From assembly GCA_021399445.1 (NCBI GenBank), contig JAJTUQ010000001.1:4774001-4838000 (forward strand): 64,000 nt of DNA, in the 5' to 3' direction. A program made the translations under genes and the position numbers. How positions within the stretch are numbered: position 1 is the stretch's first letter; every line of letters starts with the position of its first letter. Source of the stretch: Xylogone sp. PMI_703 (taxonomy: Eukaryota; Ascomycota; Leotiomycetes). Below the pieces are notes generated by a model that made no database searches, was not told the DNA's origin, and saw only the letters and a program-made list of their open reading frames with translations. Shown here piece after piece: positions 39,361 to 48,654 of this stretch.

Positions 39361-41135
39361 TTAAACGTATCTCGCAGCGTTATTTCCCATATCTTGAATC
39401 TTTCTCGATAGGTAGTTAATCCACCTGAGCTCACGTGTCCAGTCTCCTGGCGTAAACGTGAGCAATTCACCGACGACCATAAGTCGGGGCAGAAAAATCG
39501 TAGGCCCCAGTTCACCCATCTTTTCCTGCATGAAGTACTCGGCCGATTGGCAGATGTTTCGAGCAGCGCCACAGGCTCATTCCGTTCGGTAGCCTAGAGA
39601 TGGCAGCTTGTCCATGGTGAGATGCCGTAGACAAAGTGAAGATATCGCTACTGTTATTTTTGCAGTCTCAAGTGGTGGGTCGTCGACGCATGTACATTCC
39701 GTATCCTCATGTCCCGCTTCAACCAAAAATTTAAGCCTTTCATACATGTAACATAAGATGGGATGAACGAGGAGGAGAGCAAGCCAGTATAAGACCATGG
39801 TTTGGGCGACGTCGTAAGATGGGAAGTCGAAGGCCACCGGAAATACCCTACCAGACTCAGCATCATCGACGAGACTGTCGCTTTTCGACAGCTTGAGCCA
39901 GTACATTGGGCCGGCAACGAAGGTTTCGAAATGACCGTACCACTCGTTGAGCTGCGAGTCAAGTTGCCAGCACAGCTCAGTAATATTGATGATGCCAGAA
40001 ATAATCTTAGACACGGAGGTTTCACGGGCCAGTCCATCATTGCAGCGGTAGATCTCGGGCATCTCAAGGAGGATGTCGATGAGCATATCACGAAGACTTT
40101 TCTGTGATGACTTCCATGGTAGTTCACGCCATTGGGTGTCAGCGAGAAAGGTTCTCGTATGCAGCTGCATGCCATAAAAGACCTTGAACTTAATTAATAA
40201 TTCATGCTATCGCGTAAAAGATATGTGGGGAAGCTTAAACACTTACGGATGCGATTCGCAATTGCTGGAGCATACAATGCGCCATCCTGGATGCATATAC
40301 CTCAGGCGATCTGAGAAGCATCAGATTCATTGCGTCTCTGTAGTGAGCCATACAGCTCTCTACAGACTGAGTTGGGCACTCGGTGGATTCAAACATGATC
40401 AGTGCCAAACAAGCGGCCAGAGTTTCGTCGTTGTTTCGAGCTCTTGGATTCCGGAGTGTCTGCCGAAGTTGACTCAGACCCTTAGTATACATAGATAGCC
40501 CTTCGCGGATAAGGGCTTCGTTCCCAACCTTTCTTCCAAGTCCAGCGAGGCAGATGGAAAGAATAGAGGACTCCAAAGCCGGAGTCCGGATGGGTGTATC
40601 CTTGACCTCTAGCAGCCAGTTCCGCGTCTTGAGAATCGGCCGTCTTTCATTCAGAAGCTCGGAACCTAGGTAACCGGTCGGGAAGATGTCGAGAACTTGC
40701 TGAAAGCCAGTGTGGCGGGAGGACACCTGCCAAGGCAAACAGTTGGCGTGGTACTCATGTCTGCGACCAAGTGAGGCGACTTCTAACTTTGTAGTCCGCT
40801 GAGGTGGTTGAGACGGTTTGATTGGATCAACTCTCCAACGTGCAATCATCACGGCGCCAGATTCAGCGTTGTTCGACCGGATCCGAGACGGAGGGGCCTC
40901 CAGCGCCTGCATTTCTTGTGACAAGATAAAGGCGTGCTTGGGCATATAGCCACCGCATATACGCTTGGACTTGATGCAGTTACTGCATTGCGGTCTCTCT
41001 CCGGTACACTTAACTGCTGTCAGACTAAACCAAGCTTACAAGGTAACCCTAAGGTAAGGACAAGAATGAACACACCCTGATTCTACGCTGCTTGCAGGTA
41101 TGGCAGCCCTTTGATCTACCCGGCACGCCAACCAT
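39361..41135 (-). pseudogene. Zn2Cys6 transcription factor interrupted by one in-frame TGA
   Basis: Three exons on the minus strand, 41135-41076, 41008-40247 and 40164 onward, with introns of 67 nt (GTGTGT..TTAAG) and 82 nt (GTAAGT..TGCAG). The first splice exactly assembles a zinc cluster, CHTCKQRRIR then CTGERPQCSNCIKSKRIC, with C-x2-C-x6-C-x6-C-x2-C-x6-C spacing. The regulatory half includes LESSILSICLAGLGRKVGN, ETLAACLALIMFESTE, and ALLLVHPILCYMYERL. A TGA at 39577-39579 follows SLGYRTE after 469 residues. The same frame then continues with typical family sequence (ARNICQSAEYFMQEKMG, FLPRLMVVGELL) to TAA at 39361. A full form would thus be about 541 residues. No plausible intron removes the TGA. 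It is either a truncated but perhaps functional allele or a young pseudogene; a sequencing error is also possible. Confidence 0.75.
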
Positions 41136-41979
41136 TTGGCAATTGGCTGATTCGGACTTTTAAATTTTAGTATGGGGGAAGGAGGTAACTTCACACGAAC
41201 CGGACTGGTTCATGTGTGTTCATCAGCGATGATGTACTTATAGGCTCAGAGCTGCTCTAGGAAGTTCCGTAAAACAGCATACATATAAGACAGCTCTTCA
41301 TGCCGACGAGAAACTGCTGGAGTTATGTTTATCAGAGTTCATCGTTGGCAAGAAATTGACAAGCTGCACCTGAAGTTTAGACGGGCCGTTTCGCTATACT
41401 GCTTTATTCTCTACGCTGGGGTTCGACAACAGCTTTGCAACTTGTAGTCTGGAAATTAGGCGCCAGAAACCCCAAGAGTCAATTAATTGGCCCAGCTGAC
41501 TGCTGAGCCCGATAAAGCGGCGGTCAATTCCCCCCTCGTTACGACAAGGGGGAATTAAGCTTGGTCCATAGCTGCACGTTTAAGTACTGGTGGCGTTGAG
41601 ACTATGCAGAATGTGGTCACAATCCACGAAAAATAGGAAGGGGTTACATATCAGGACGTGCCTTTGTTATCTTTCCGTCGAAACTTTCCTAGGTTTGGTT
41701 TTTAATTTGAGATACTTGTAATAGGTAATTTGATTACTCTTTCAGCTCAATTTGCGCGTCATTTTATGCACCACTTCGGGAAGAATGGCTATAACTATAG
41801 AGCCTATCTCCGGATTATCCTTTCGAGGAGGAGTGGTTTCCTGCAAGACTTAACTGCGGCCTTCGTAGAGATTCTCACCGTCTTCACTCTCTTCCTCAAT
41901 ATACCCAGCATCGCCTGCAACATAAGCCACAGTTTAAACAAATCTTTCGAGCCGACTAGCCCCGGGTTTCAAAGTCACG
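41136..41979. other. Intergenic between divergent genes
   Basis: Presumed promoters of the Zn2Cys6 locus and the DUF7702 gene. Includes a C-run/G-run hairpin at 41526-41556. A frame starting at 41730 is the 5' leader of the DUF7702 gene in the wrong register. Confidence 0.5.
41526..41556. repeat. Inverted repeat AATTCCCCC..GGGGGAATT
   Basis: Nine-base perfect arms at 41526-41534 and 41548-41556 with a 13-nt spacer. It lies between two divergent genes, about 390 bp from the Zn2Cys6 start and 420 bp from the DUF7702 start. AGGGG runs are typical of fungal stress-response elements, so a regulatory role is possible but unproven. Confidence 0.5.
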
Positions 41980-43001
41980 ATGCCAAGCGCATACGAGTCT
42001 GTTGCTATCGCACAAGTCATGTTCTATGTCCCCGTTATCCCAATCACTATTTGTATATTGGTGAAGAACTGGTCTATTGGGGCTAGGATTTCTAGACTCT
42101 CATGGTTTACACTTACTATCCTCTCACTCGGTGAGTTAGAATCCGGCACAAACGGCGTTTCTGTTAAAGATTTGCTAACGATATCAAGTGAGATACATAG
42201 GGGGAATCTTGGTTATTGTAAAAAAATCTCATCCAGACAATGCTGGGCTCACCATTGCAACGGTGGTACTCCTGAATGTCGGTTTGGTTCCGCTGATCAT
42301 GTCAACACTTGGTATGATTGGTGTCGTGTATGCACCCAAACTAGCACGCATAGTATAAATGGAGATTAATCAAAGTAACAGTCTCTCTTTAAACAATGAA
42401 AAGTATTACTTCATAAACAAGACGATGATAATCGTCCGCCTCCTTTTCGTCACAGCCTTCACTCTTTTCGCTGTAGGCAGAGCTATCAGCCTTGATGGAC
42501 ACTCGACCAGCGATAACCTTGTTAAGGCCGGATATATCCTATTCATCGCGACGGTAGTAGTTATCATCGCAAACTGTCTTTATATACGATGTCAAAAAAG
42601 CAAGCTAGAACCTAGGTCTGACATCGTACGCAGCATCCATATTTGACCCATACAAAGATCGGAACGACTGACATGCTATGCAGTATCTTCGTGGAGTTAC
42701 CTTTGCCATCCCGTTTCTCATCCTACGTGCTGTGTACGGTGTCCTCTCTGCATTCCTGACGCCTTACACGTGGAGCCCACTTGACGGCTCGGCAGTGGCC
42801 TTTGCTCTGATGGCTCTCTTACCCGAATATGTCACGATACTCATCTATGCGTACCTAGGTTTCCATAGGTTTCGAGAAAACTCTGTTTCCTCTACGGAGC
42901 CTCTGGATAACAGGGGTGATCAGCTACCAAAGTATGCGCCGGCCCAATTGAGTGATCTAGGTAGAGGAGAAAGAGTGGGACACCTCGACTACAGAAGATG
43001 A
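41980..43001 (+). CDS. DUF7702 seven-helix-type membrane protein
   Basis: Four exons, 41980-42130, 42189-42327, 42382-42625 and 42684-43001, with introns of 58, 54 and 58 nt, all in matching phase, encode 283 residues. I recognise the layout of the fungal DUF7702 family: YESVAIAQVMFYVPVIPITI, then a helix ending FTLTILSLVRYIGGILVIVKK, then ATVVLLNVGLVPLIMSTLGM. Further helices are IIVRLLFVTAFTLFAVGRA, YILFIATVVVIIANCLYI, and FAIPFLILRAVYGVLSAF followed by FALMALLPEYVTILIYAYLG. The tail is polar. The second intron matters: without it the frame hits TAA at 42356-42358, and splicing GTATGC..AACAG gives VVLSLNNEKYYF. The function is unknown; plasma-membrane or vacuolar location is inferred from topology. 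Confidence 0.85.
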
Positions 43002-43238
43002 TAGGACGCTGAAGTTTGTAATGAACGTAGGTTCTTGGTAGTAGTCGTAGCCGAGGAGGCGAAACAGGTCATTATCGTTCTCCACTTCGACTCACCCTGA
43101 CTCACCTAAAGCCTGCGGTAATGTAGCTCTGCTCACTCTCCCGGACAGAAAGAGATTTTCTTCATGCTAGATTAACGTGTAATAATTACCTGTAATCGCT
43201 CTTTGTTTCTTGCTTACATAGATTGCCACCCAGACACA

Positions 43239-43416
43239 ATGACACCTCCAAATTTCAAGGCTGGTGCCTAGAGAGTCTTTGCCGTCCTCAAAGCAGACGG
43301 TATTGCAATCATCCCAGCTTCAATAGGCTACATCGTTGTGACATCCAGTGACCCTACGATGGAACGCATATTCCTAGCAGAACAGCGGTCCAGCCATAAG
43401 CAGCATGCAATGGGAG
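43239..43416 (+). pseudogene. Truncated Sua5/YrdC-like remnant
   Basis: From an ATG at 43239 the frame reads MTPPNFKAGA, then TAG at 43269-43271, then RVFAVLKADGIAIIPASIGY, IVVTSSDPTMERIFLAEQ and RSSHKQHAMGG before losing similarity near 43416. The pattern resembles the N-terminal strand-turn of the YrdC/Sua5 nucleotide-binding fold (Lys-Ala-Gly..Gly-Ile-Ala-Ile-Ile-Pro..Gly-Tyr), including the basic KxR..SxxxAM-like segment. Only about 60 residues remain and the rest of the domain is not found downstream. A GT directly after GGA-G could once have been a splice donor. The stop and missing C-terminus indicate a decayed gene copy; family assignment is by motif only. Confidence 0.5.
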
Positions 43417-43897
43417 GTACTTTTCATATTACTCCTTACATATTATTCCGATCTCCAGATCATCGCTGACTGTGGCTCATCGGGGCCTCGGAGTGCCGCC
43501 TGGCCCGTTCACCGAGTAGGGCTGGGCCAAGACACCTGGGGTAGGGGTGCAGCTACCGTGGTCCTAGGAGCAATACAGGGCGGCGATGTTCCGTCATTTT
43601 GGAAGTTCGAGCGGATATCATAGAATAATGATCACCAATATGTGTTTTAAGAATGCAAAATAACGTATTCATTTTACGTTAGTCATATCTCACTTAACAC
43701 CCAGAGGAGTGGCAGAATGTCTAATATCCACTTAACAGTTTAATTTTAGTATTGCAACTTTGTAATCGATTACAATGTCAAATCCACCATCAGAGGTGCT
43801 TATTATATCTTTCTTTTGCCACACCAATGTATTCCAACTGAGATACGTCTGAAGTCCTGCTTGCTCAATTGCCTTCCAGAACAAAGCTATTGAAGTC
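43417..43897. other. Intergenic
   Basis: Contains no further recognisable YrdC sequence. The frame to 43623 (GSSGPRSAAWPVHRVG and so on) has no family resemblance. The right part is the 3' flank of the isochorismatase-like gene. Confidence 0.45.
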
Positions 43898-44458
43898 TTA
43901 AGATTTCAGCCTCTCCAACCACGCCTCGGCATTGAGGACTTCGCCTCTCTTCTTGAAAATGTTGTCCATGAGCGCATTATGCAGTTCTTCATTACTGTCC
44001 AAGCACAGATCTCGGAGGACTACAAGTCCAAAGTCCTTATCCGCCGCCTCGCAAAGCGTCGAGAGAACCACGCCTCCCGTACTGATCCCAGCCAACACCA
44101 AATTCTCGATACCGGAGCTTCTGAGGATCATGTCTAGCCCACTTCCAGCAAAAGCGCTCACGCGTTTCTTTTCTACCAGGATATCACCCTCCTGTGGAGC
44201 GATGGCCGAGTCAATTCGAGTTTCAGGGGAGCCAGCCACGAAGGCACCAGCTTTCTTGCCGGCGTAAAATGTTGGGTTGGAAGCTGCAATTTCGGGATGG
44301 CCCGGACGGAAAGAAATAGTTACATAGATAATTTTGATAGAGGCGGAGCGCGCTGTGTCAATTATCTTGGAAAGAAGCGGGAGATAAGTTGGTGGCAGTG
44401 TAATGCGTCCGATGACACCAGCTTGCACATCCATTACCAGAAGTGCTGTTTTGTCCAT
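43898..44458 (-). CDS. Isochorismatase-like hydrolase lacking the catalytic Cys
   Basis: An intronless gene of 186 residues. The fold is recognisable from TALLVMDVQAGVIGRI (Asp10 of the catalytic triad), IKIIYVTISFRPGHPEI, ILVEKKRVSAFAGSGLDMIL (Lys near 97) and IENLVLAGISTGGVVLST. In active amidohydrolases the last motif is GIxTNxCV with a nucleophilic Cys; here that position is Val (about 130). The nearest Cys (136) is displaced. This TxGVVLST variant is familiar from a subset of fungal and bacterial homologues, so it may define a non-hydrolytic or differently acting subgroup. The protein should be cytosolic. It is followed on the same strand by an MDR oxidoreductase and a TIM-barrel protein, suggesting a joint pathway. 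A TATA-like TATATAAAA lies about 130 bp upstream. Confidence 0.88.
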   Translation of the reverse strand: MDKTALLVMDVQAGVIGRITLPPTYLPLLSKIIDTARSASIKIIYVTISFRPGHPEIAASNPTFYAGKKAGAFVAGSPETRIDSAIAPQEGDILVEKKRVSAFAGSGLDMILRSSGIENLVLAGISTGGVVLSTLCEAADKDFGLVVLRDLCLDSNEELHNALMDNIFKKRGEVLNAEAWLERLKS

Positions 44459-44969
44459 TGTTGAAATAAGCTGTTTTCAGGTTTATTGAAGCTTTACTGA
44501 AGATAGTTGCTGACGAGCTCAAGAAATGAAAAGTGACGTTGAGTGTTGCGATCTCTTTGTGAGTATATCCGTATCTGGAAGCAACTTTTATATACGGGGT
44601 TTAAGTCGGTGGCGGAGATAAAGCTTGGCCTCTAGTCGGCAACTGTGCACCGAAAAATCCGCCACTAATCATTTTATGGCTATGGGTCTCAAGGCACAAG
44701 TTTATGTCTGGGTAGGGTTCATGGGAATTTATTTATTAGGCTATCAAAGAATTTCAGCCCATTGAGAATGACTTGCTCGAGTTTAAAGTTACAAGAATTC
44801 GGGATGATATGATTGATCTATAGAATCACGTTGGCGTCCTTTTCAAACCACAGTCATCGGTATATTATAAAGTAATACAATTGACTATATAATGTGCAAT
44901 AATCAGCTGAATTGCACGTTGAAGCCGTTAGCATGGAGTCGAATATATTTGGCTATATTGAAAGTGCTC
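44459..44969. other. Intergenic
   Basis: Promoter of the isochorismatase-like gene and 3' flank of the MDR gene; no further gene. Confidence 0.5.
44586..44594 (-). promoter_or_regulatory. Candidate TATA box of the isochorismatase-like gene
   Basis: Reads TATATAAAA on the minus strand, about 130 bp upstream of the ATG at 44458. Motif only. Confidence 0.35.
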
Positions 44970-45962
44970 TTATGCTGTAAGAACAATCTTCCCATTAGTG
45001 GCTCCATCATGCATCGCTTTCAATGCCTTTTCTGCTTCCGAAAGGGGAAGTACAAGCCCGATTTTAGGAGCGATCTTCTTCTGGACCACAAAGGATATCA
45101 AGTCTTTAAGCTCATCAAGAGTACCAGCATATGAACCCCGAATAGTGATTTGTTCTACGAAGACGCGCCCGAGGTCTGTAGGAACCGTGAATCCACCATG
45201 TCCTCCACAATTGAGAACAGTCCCTCCTGGCTTTACTGACGCTATTGAATGTTCCCATGTAGCTGCTCCAGATACATCAAACACAGCATCAACGAATTCT
45301 GGAAGTTTATGTCCGGGTGGGAATGTTCTAGCAGCTCCTAGCTCTTCTGCTAACTTTCGTTTCTCTTCCGAACGACCTGTACACCAAACTTGCATTCCGG
45401 CCGCCACGCCGAGCTGAATCAGTGCAGTTGCAACGCCCCCAGAGCATCCCTGTACCAACATGGTTTGACCAGGACGAAGGCCTGATTTGTTAAATAGCAT
45501 CCGATAAGCTGTAAGCCAGGCTATACCAAGCACTGCAGCAGTGTTGACGGGAAGCTCTTTGGGTCGTGGTATGACATTTAGTGCCGGTGAAATAACATAC
45601 TCCGCGAGAGCTCCATCTATCAACTCCTGAAAGACATGTCTCTTTGGGTCTAAGGTTTCAACTCCTCTATAATCCTTATCGGTAATAACTGGATACAGCA
45701 TGACCTCAGTCCCATCCTCGAGTGTACCACAGCCTTCACAACCTAGAATCCTTGGAAATTCAATTGGATATGGTCCAACTCCCTTAAGAGTGAAGATGTC
45801 GTGATAGTTCACTGCAGCGGCAGAAATTTTAACTTTGACCCAACCCTCTGGAGGAGTCGGCACTGGTCGTTGTCCAACTCGCAAAGCAGATAGAGGGTTA
45901 TCGAAATCACCCCTTTCTGCATACACAGCCAGCATCGTTTCTCCGTTTTCTTTAGAACTCAT
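44970..45962 (-). CDS. MDR-superfamily quinone-oxidoreductase-like enzyme
   Basis: An intronless gene of 330 residues from the ATG at 45962 (MSSKENGETMLAVYAERGDF). The frame stays open to 46121, but that 53-residue extension has no family resemblance and was not used. The GroES-like half shows VKVKISAAAVNYHDIFTLKG, YPIEFPRILGCEGCGTLEDG and EVMLYPVI. The nucleotide-binding half shows AWLTAYRMLF, MLVQGCSGGVATALIQLG, VWCTGRSEEKRKLAEELGA, AVFDVSGAATWEHSI and GGTVLNCGGHGG. The structural-zinc Cys cluster and usual zinc ligands are absent, as in zinc-independent NADPH quinone or enoyl reductases. The likely activity is NAD(P)H-dependent reduction of a quinone or enone; the substrate is unknown. It lies about 510 bp from the isochorismatase-like gene and about 800 bp from the TIM-barrel gene, all on the minus strand. 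Confidence 0.92.
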   Translation of the reverse strand: MSSKENGETMLAVYAERGDFDNPLSALRVGQRPVPTPPEGWVKVKISAAAVNYHDIFTLKGVGPYPIEFPRILGCEGCGTLEDGTEVMLYPVITDKDYRGVETLDPKRHVFQELIDGALAEYVISPALNVIPRPKELPVNTAAVLGIAWLTAYRMLFNKSGLRPGQTMLVQGCSGGVATALIQLGVAAGMQVWCTGRSEEKRKLAEELGAARTFPPGHKLPEFVDAVFDVSGAATWEHSIASVKPGGTVLNCGGHGGFTVPTDLGRVFVEQITIRGSYAGTLDELKDLISFVVQKKIAPKIGLVLPLSEAEKALKAMHDGATNGKIVLTA

Positions 45963-46766
45963 GATATCAATTGACGTGATAGTGGGTATGACGAATATGC
46001 TGGCGATATCTGTCGATAATACGCTCCGGTAAATCAATGAACTAGAAGGTTGAAACTTGGCTCTGACAAGTATCGAGGTGTTGGCATTAGAATGTACGAG
46101 TATTCTCGCAATATAAAACAATTGTCCCGTGGAACTCCATTAGGGTACCGGCGGAAGCTAGGTGTGGATTGCGGAACTCGAACTTTGGAACCGATTTTGC
46201 ATCACCAATACTATGTGGCGACAAATATGCTTTGTATTGTTTATGCATCGGAAACAAAACCTGTACGATTACTGAAAGCTATGGATAGCGAAACCTTTAG
46301 CCCCGTTTTAAATGGCACTTTCTTATTATGGTCAGTCTCTCCGATGCCATTACTTGAAAAGGCCGTTGAACTTAGTTTATTCTCACTATGGCTATGACTA
46401 TGCATTTGTATTTTAATGGCATTATGTTCTCACTAAGAATAACGGACCACATCGAGCTCCACTGTTATATCTCAGGTCAGTTCCGACCTTGTAACAATTT
46501 TCTCGAAGCTCCGCAATGTACGTCTGTGTATTATAAATCATTTCTTGCCACCCACATATATCTTCATGGAGCATATCATGCATAACCAACATTATTTACT
46601 GCGGCATATGTATGGGTCTCTCTACAAAGACTATCTTACTGATACGGTGCGTACTCGCGTTCGCCTGGGAAATTCTCACCGCAATATGCAATGATAATAA
46701 CTGCTGCGCAAGGACAATCTTGCTTCAAAGAAGCTTTTGCGATAAATTAGCTGTCTAAGTTACAAT
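45963..46766. other. Intergenic
   Basis: Promoter side of the MDR gene and 3' side of the TIM-barrel gene. Frames on the plus strand here have no supported product. Confidence 0.5.
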
Positions 46767-47735
46767 TTAAAAGTTTATTTTTATCTTCTTAAACGAACTA
46801 GTGTTCGCTGTGATGGCCTCTTCCACTGGTAGCCTTTCCATGCTACTGGCACCATAAAAGCCTGCAACGCCCTTAGTTTTGCTTAGGACATATTTCGCAT
46901 CTTCAACGGTGGCAATTGGCCCGCCATGACATAGAACAATGATTTTATCATTGATTTTTACAGCTGCGTCTCTGCATTTCTGGATCAGCTCGACTGAATC
47001 ATCAAGAGTGACCGCGGTTTGGGCGCCAATGCTGCCGCTAGTTGTCAGTCCCATGTGCACCACCAATATATCGGCCCCAGCACGTGTCATTCTTTCTGCT
47101 TGATCCACGTCAAATACATAAGGGGTTGTCAACAAATCCATCTCATGTGCGAGCTTAATCATTTTAACTTCTTCTTCATAAGACATGCCAGTTTCTTCAA
47201 GGTTCTGGCGAAATGTGCCGTCGATTAGTCCGACGGTGGGGAAGTTTTGCACACCTGAGAATCCTATTTCCTTTATCTGCTTCAAGAAAGCTGGCATCAA
47301 ACGAAACGGATCAGTGGCACAGACACCAGCTAGCACTGGAGTATTCTGAACAACGGGAAGAACCTCGTTGGCCTGGGCGGGAAATTCTCCATTAGCAGAG
47401 TCTTCAGCAACTTTTGAGCAACAAGTAAGATTCGTAACCAACCATGTCAAGGACAATGGCATTGGCATCTCCATATGGCATCAATCCAGCCAAGGAGCCT
47501 CTCCCAGCCATTCGAAAGCGGCCGGAATTGTATATAATTATGAGATCCGCACCCCCTTTCTCAATGAACTTTGCTGAGAGACCGATACCTATTCAGAGAC
47601 ATCCGTTTAGTAGGGAATTAACAATATAGGAAGATATAATTACTAACCTGCACCAGCACCAACAATGGCATTTCCAGTCTCTACGTTTGTGCGTAGTCGC
47701 TGAAGCGCTTCACTTCGCGGGATTGGATGTGGCAT
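46767..47735 (-). CDS. TIM-barrel PEP-hydrolase-like protein (Tm-1 C-terminal type)
   Basis: Three exons on the minus strand, 47735-47648, 47588-47443 and 47372-46767, with introns of 59 nt (GTTAGT..AATAG) and 70 nt (GTTGGT..CCCAG, branch GCTAAT), give 279 residues. Splicing reconstitutes [62 protein letters not shown] then [18 protein letters not shown], the expected strand order. Further motifs are [50 protein letters not shown] and [20 protein letters not shown]. This is the phosphoenolpyruvate-hydrolase-like TIM barrel that forms the C-terminal half of plant Tm-1 and bacterial relatives. The partner N-terminal type domain (UPF0261) is encoded about 3.3 kb away on the plus strand. The reaction is not established for the fungal protein. 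A TATATA lies about 80 bp upstream on the minus strand. Confidence 0.92.
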
Positions 47736-48654
47736 GATGACGCAAAACCTATAATGTTTAGCACAGAGTCATAACAATGATATGCAATGAGGAATGTGAA
47801 TAAGGATTGTGGTCTATATATCGCTGGTAACTCTTCTACAGATGGTTGACATCTTAAGATGACGTCTACGGCTTTTGAAGTATTCCACTAGTAAAGCACA
47901 ATACAGGATATAACACCAGGAATCTTACAGGTTTATGGGGGGTAGAGTATATAACAGTAATCTTCCCGATTCCTAGGAAATTAGAGTTACCAGGGATGAA
48001 GACCAGTAGATACCGACTAGAGGTTAGGGTAGAAAGAGGAAGAGTGACAGGTGACAGATCGGATAGAGATTTCTACACGTGTACGGCTCGCTTGCAAAGC
48101 TTGACAACCTGTTACTCGTAAAGATTAGCGCTCCTATAGCCACAAGGATGATAACGACTTCTATTAGTCTAGTAAGGCCCTAAGGCTTGGGAATAACATT
48201 TTCATAAGTACTAGAAGCAATAAAAGCCCGATATAGCAGGACTATGGTAAAGGAGCCCTATTACGTTATAAACGGAGACTGTCAACAAATCAGGCGCAAG
48301 GGCGACGATGTGAACTTAATTTTCTAGTGCGATAGGTTCAGGGTATCTAGTAATAGCAATCGACCGCGACTTAGGTTACAGGTTGAGCTGATATAATATT
48401 TTTCTCACGTAATAGAACCTCTTAATCACTAAAATTATTTGAAAGCAAATATAATACAGAGACTGAAAAATAGAGAGATTTGTATTGTCATTGGTAAGAG
48501 AGAGTATGTATATGTGTGAGAGAGATTGAGACAGACAGCCATCTCAATACCGGCGAAGACCATGATCATACTTGATATCCTCCCACTGGTCCCGGCTCAC
48601 ATAGAGCATTCGTGATACCTTGCTTTCACAGATCAGAGGCAGATCGACCTCAAC
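47736..48654. other. Intergenic, repeat-like
   Basis: About 0.9 kb between the divergent TIM-barrel and HET genes. The middle (47960-48440) is noncoding, TA-rich and uneven in composition, like mutated repeat DNA. GA-rich low-complexity sequence lies near 48490-48530. Confidence 0.45.

Noticed and set aside
41730..42086. 118-codon frame overlapping the DUF7702 first exon
   Set aside because: In a different register from the spliced gene; the DUF7702 reading explains the sequence better.
42356..42358. In-frame TAA in the DUF7702 gene as a nonsense lesion
   Set aside because: A 54-nt intron with GTATGC donor and AACAG acceptor removes it in phase, so the gene is counted as intact.
43405..43623. 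72-codon plus-strand frame after the YrdC-like remnant
   Set aside because: It does not continue the YrdC fold and has no recognisable motif.
44970..46121. 53-residue N-terminal extension of the MDR enzyme
   Set aside because: The extension lacks family resemblance, whereas the ATG at 45962 begins just ahead of the conserved domain.
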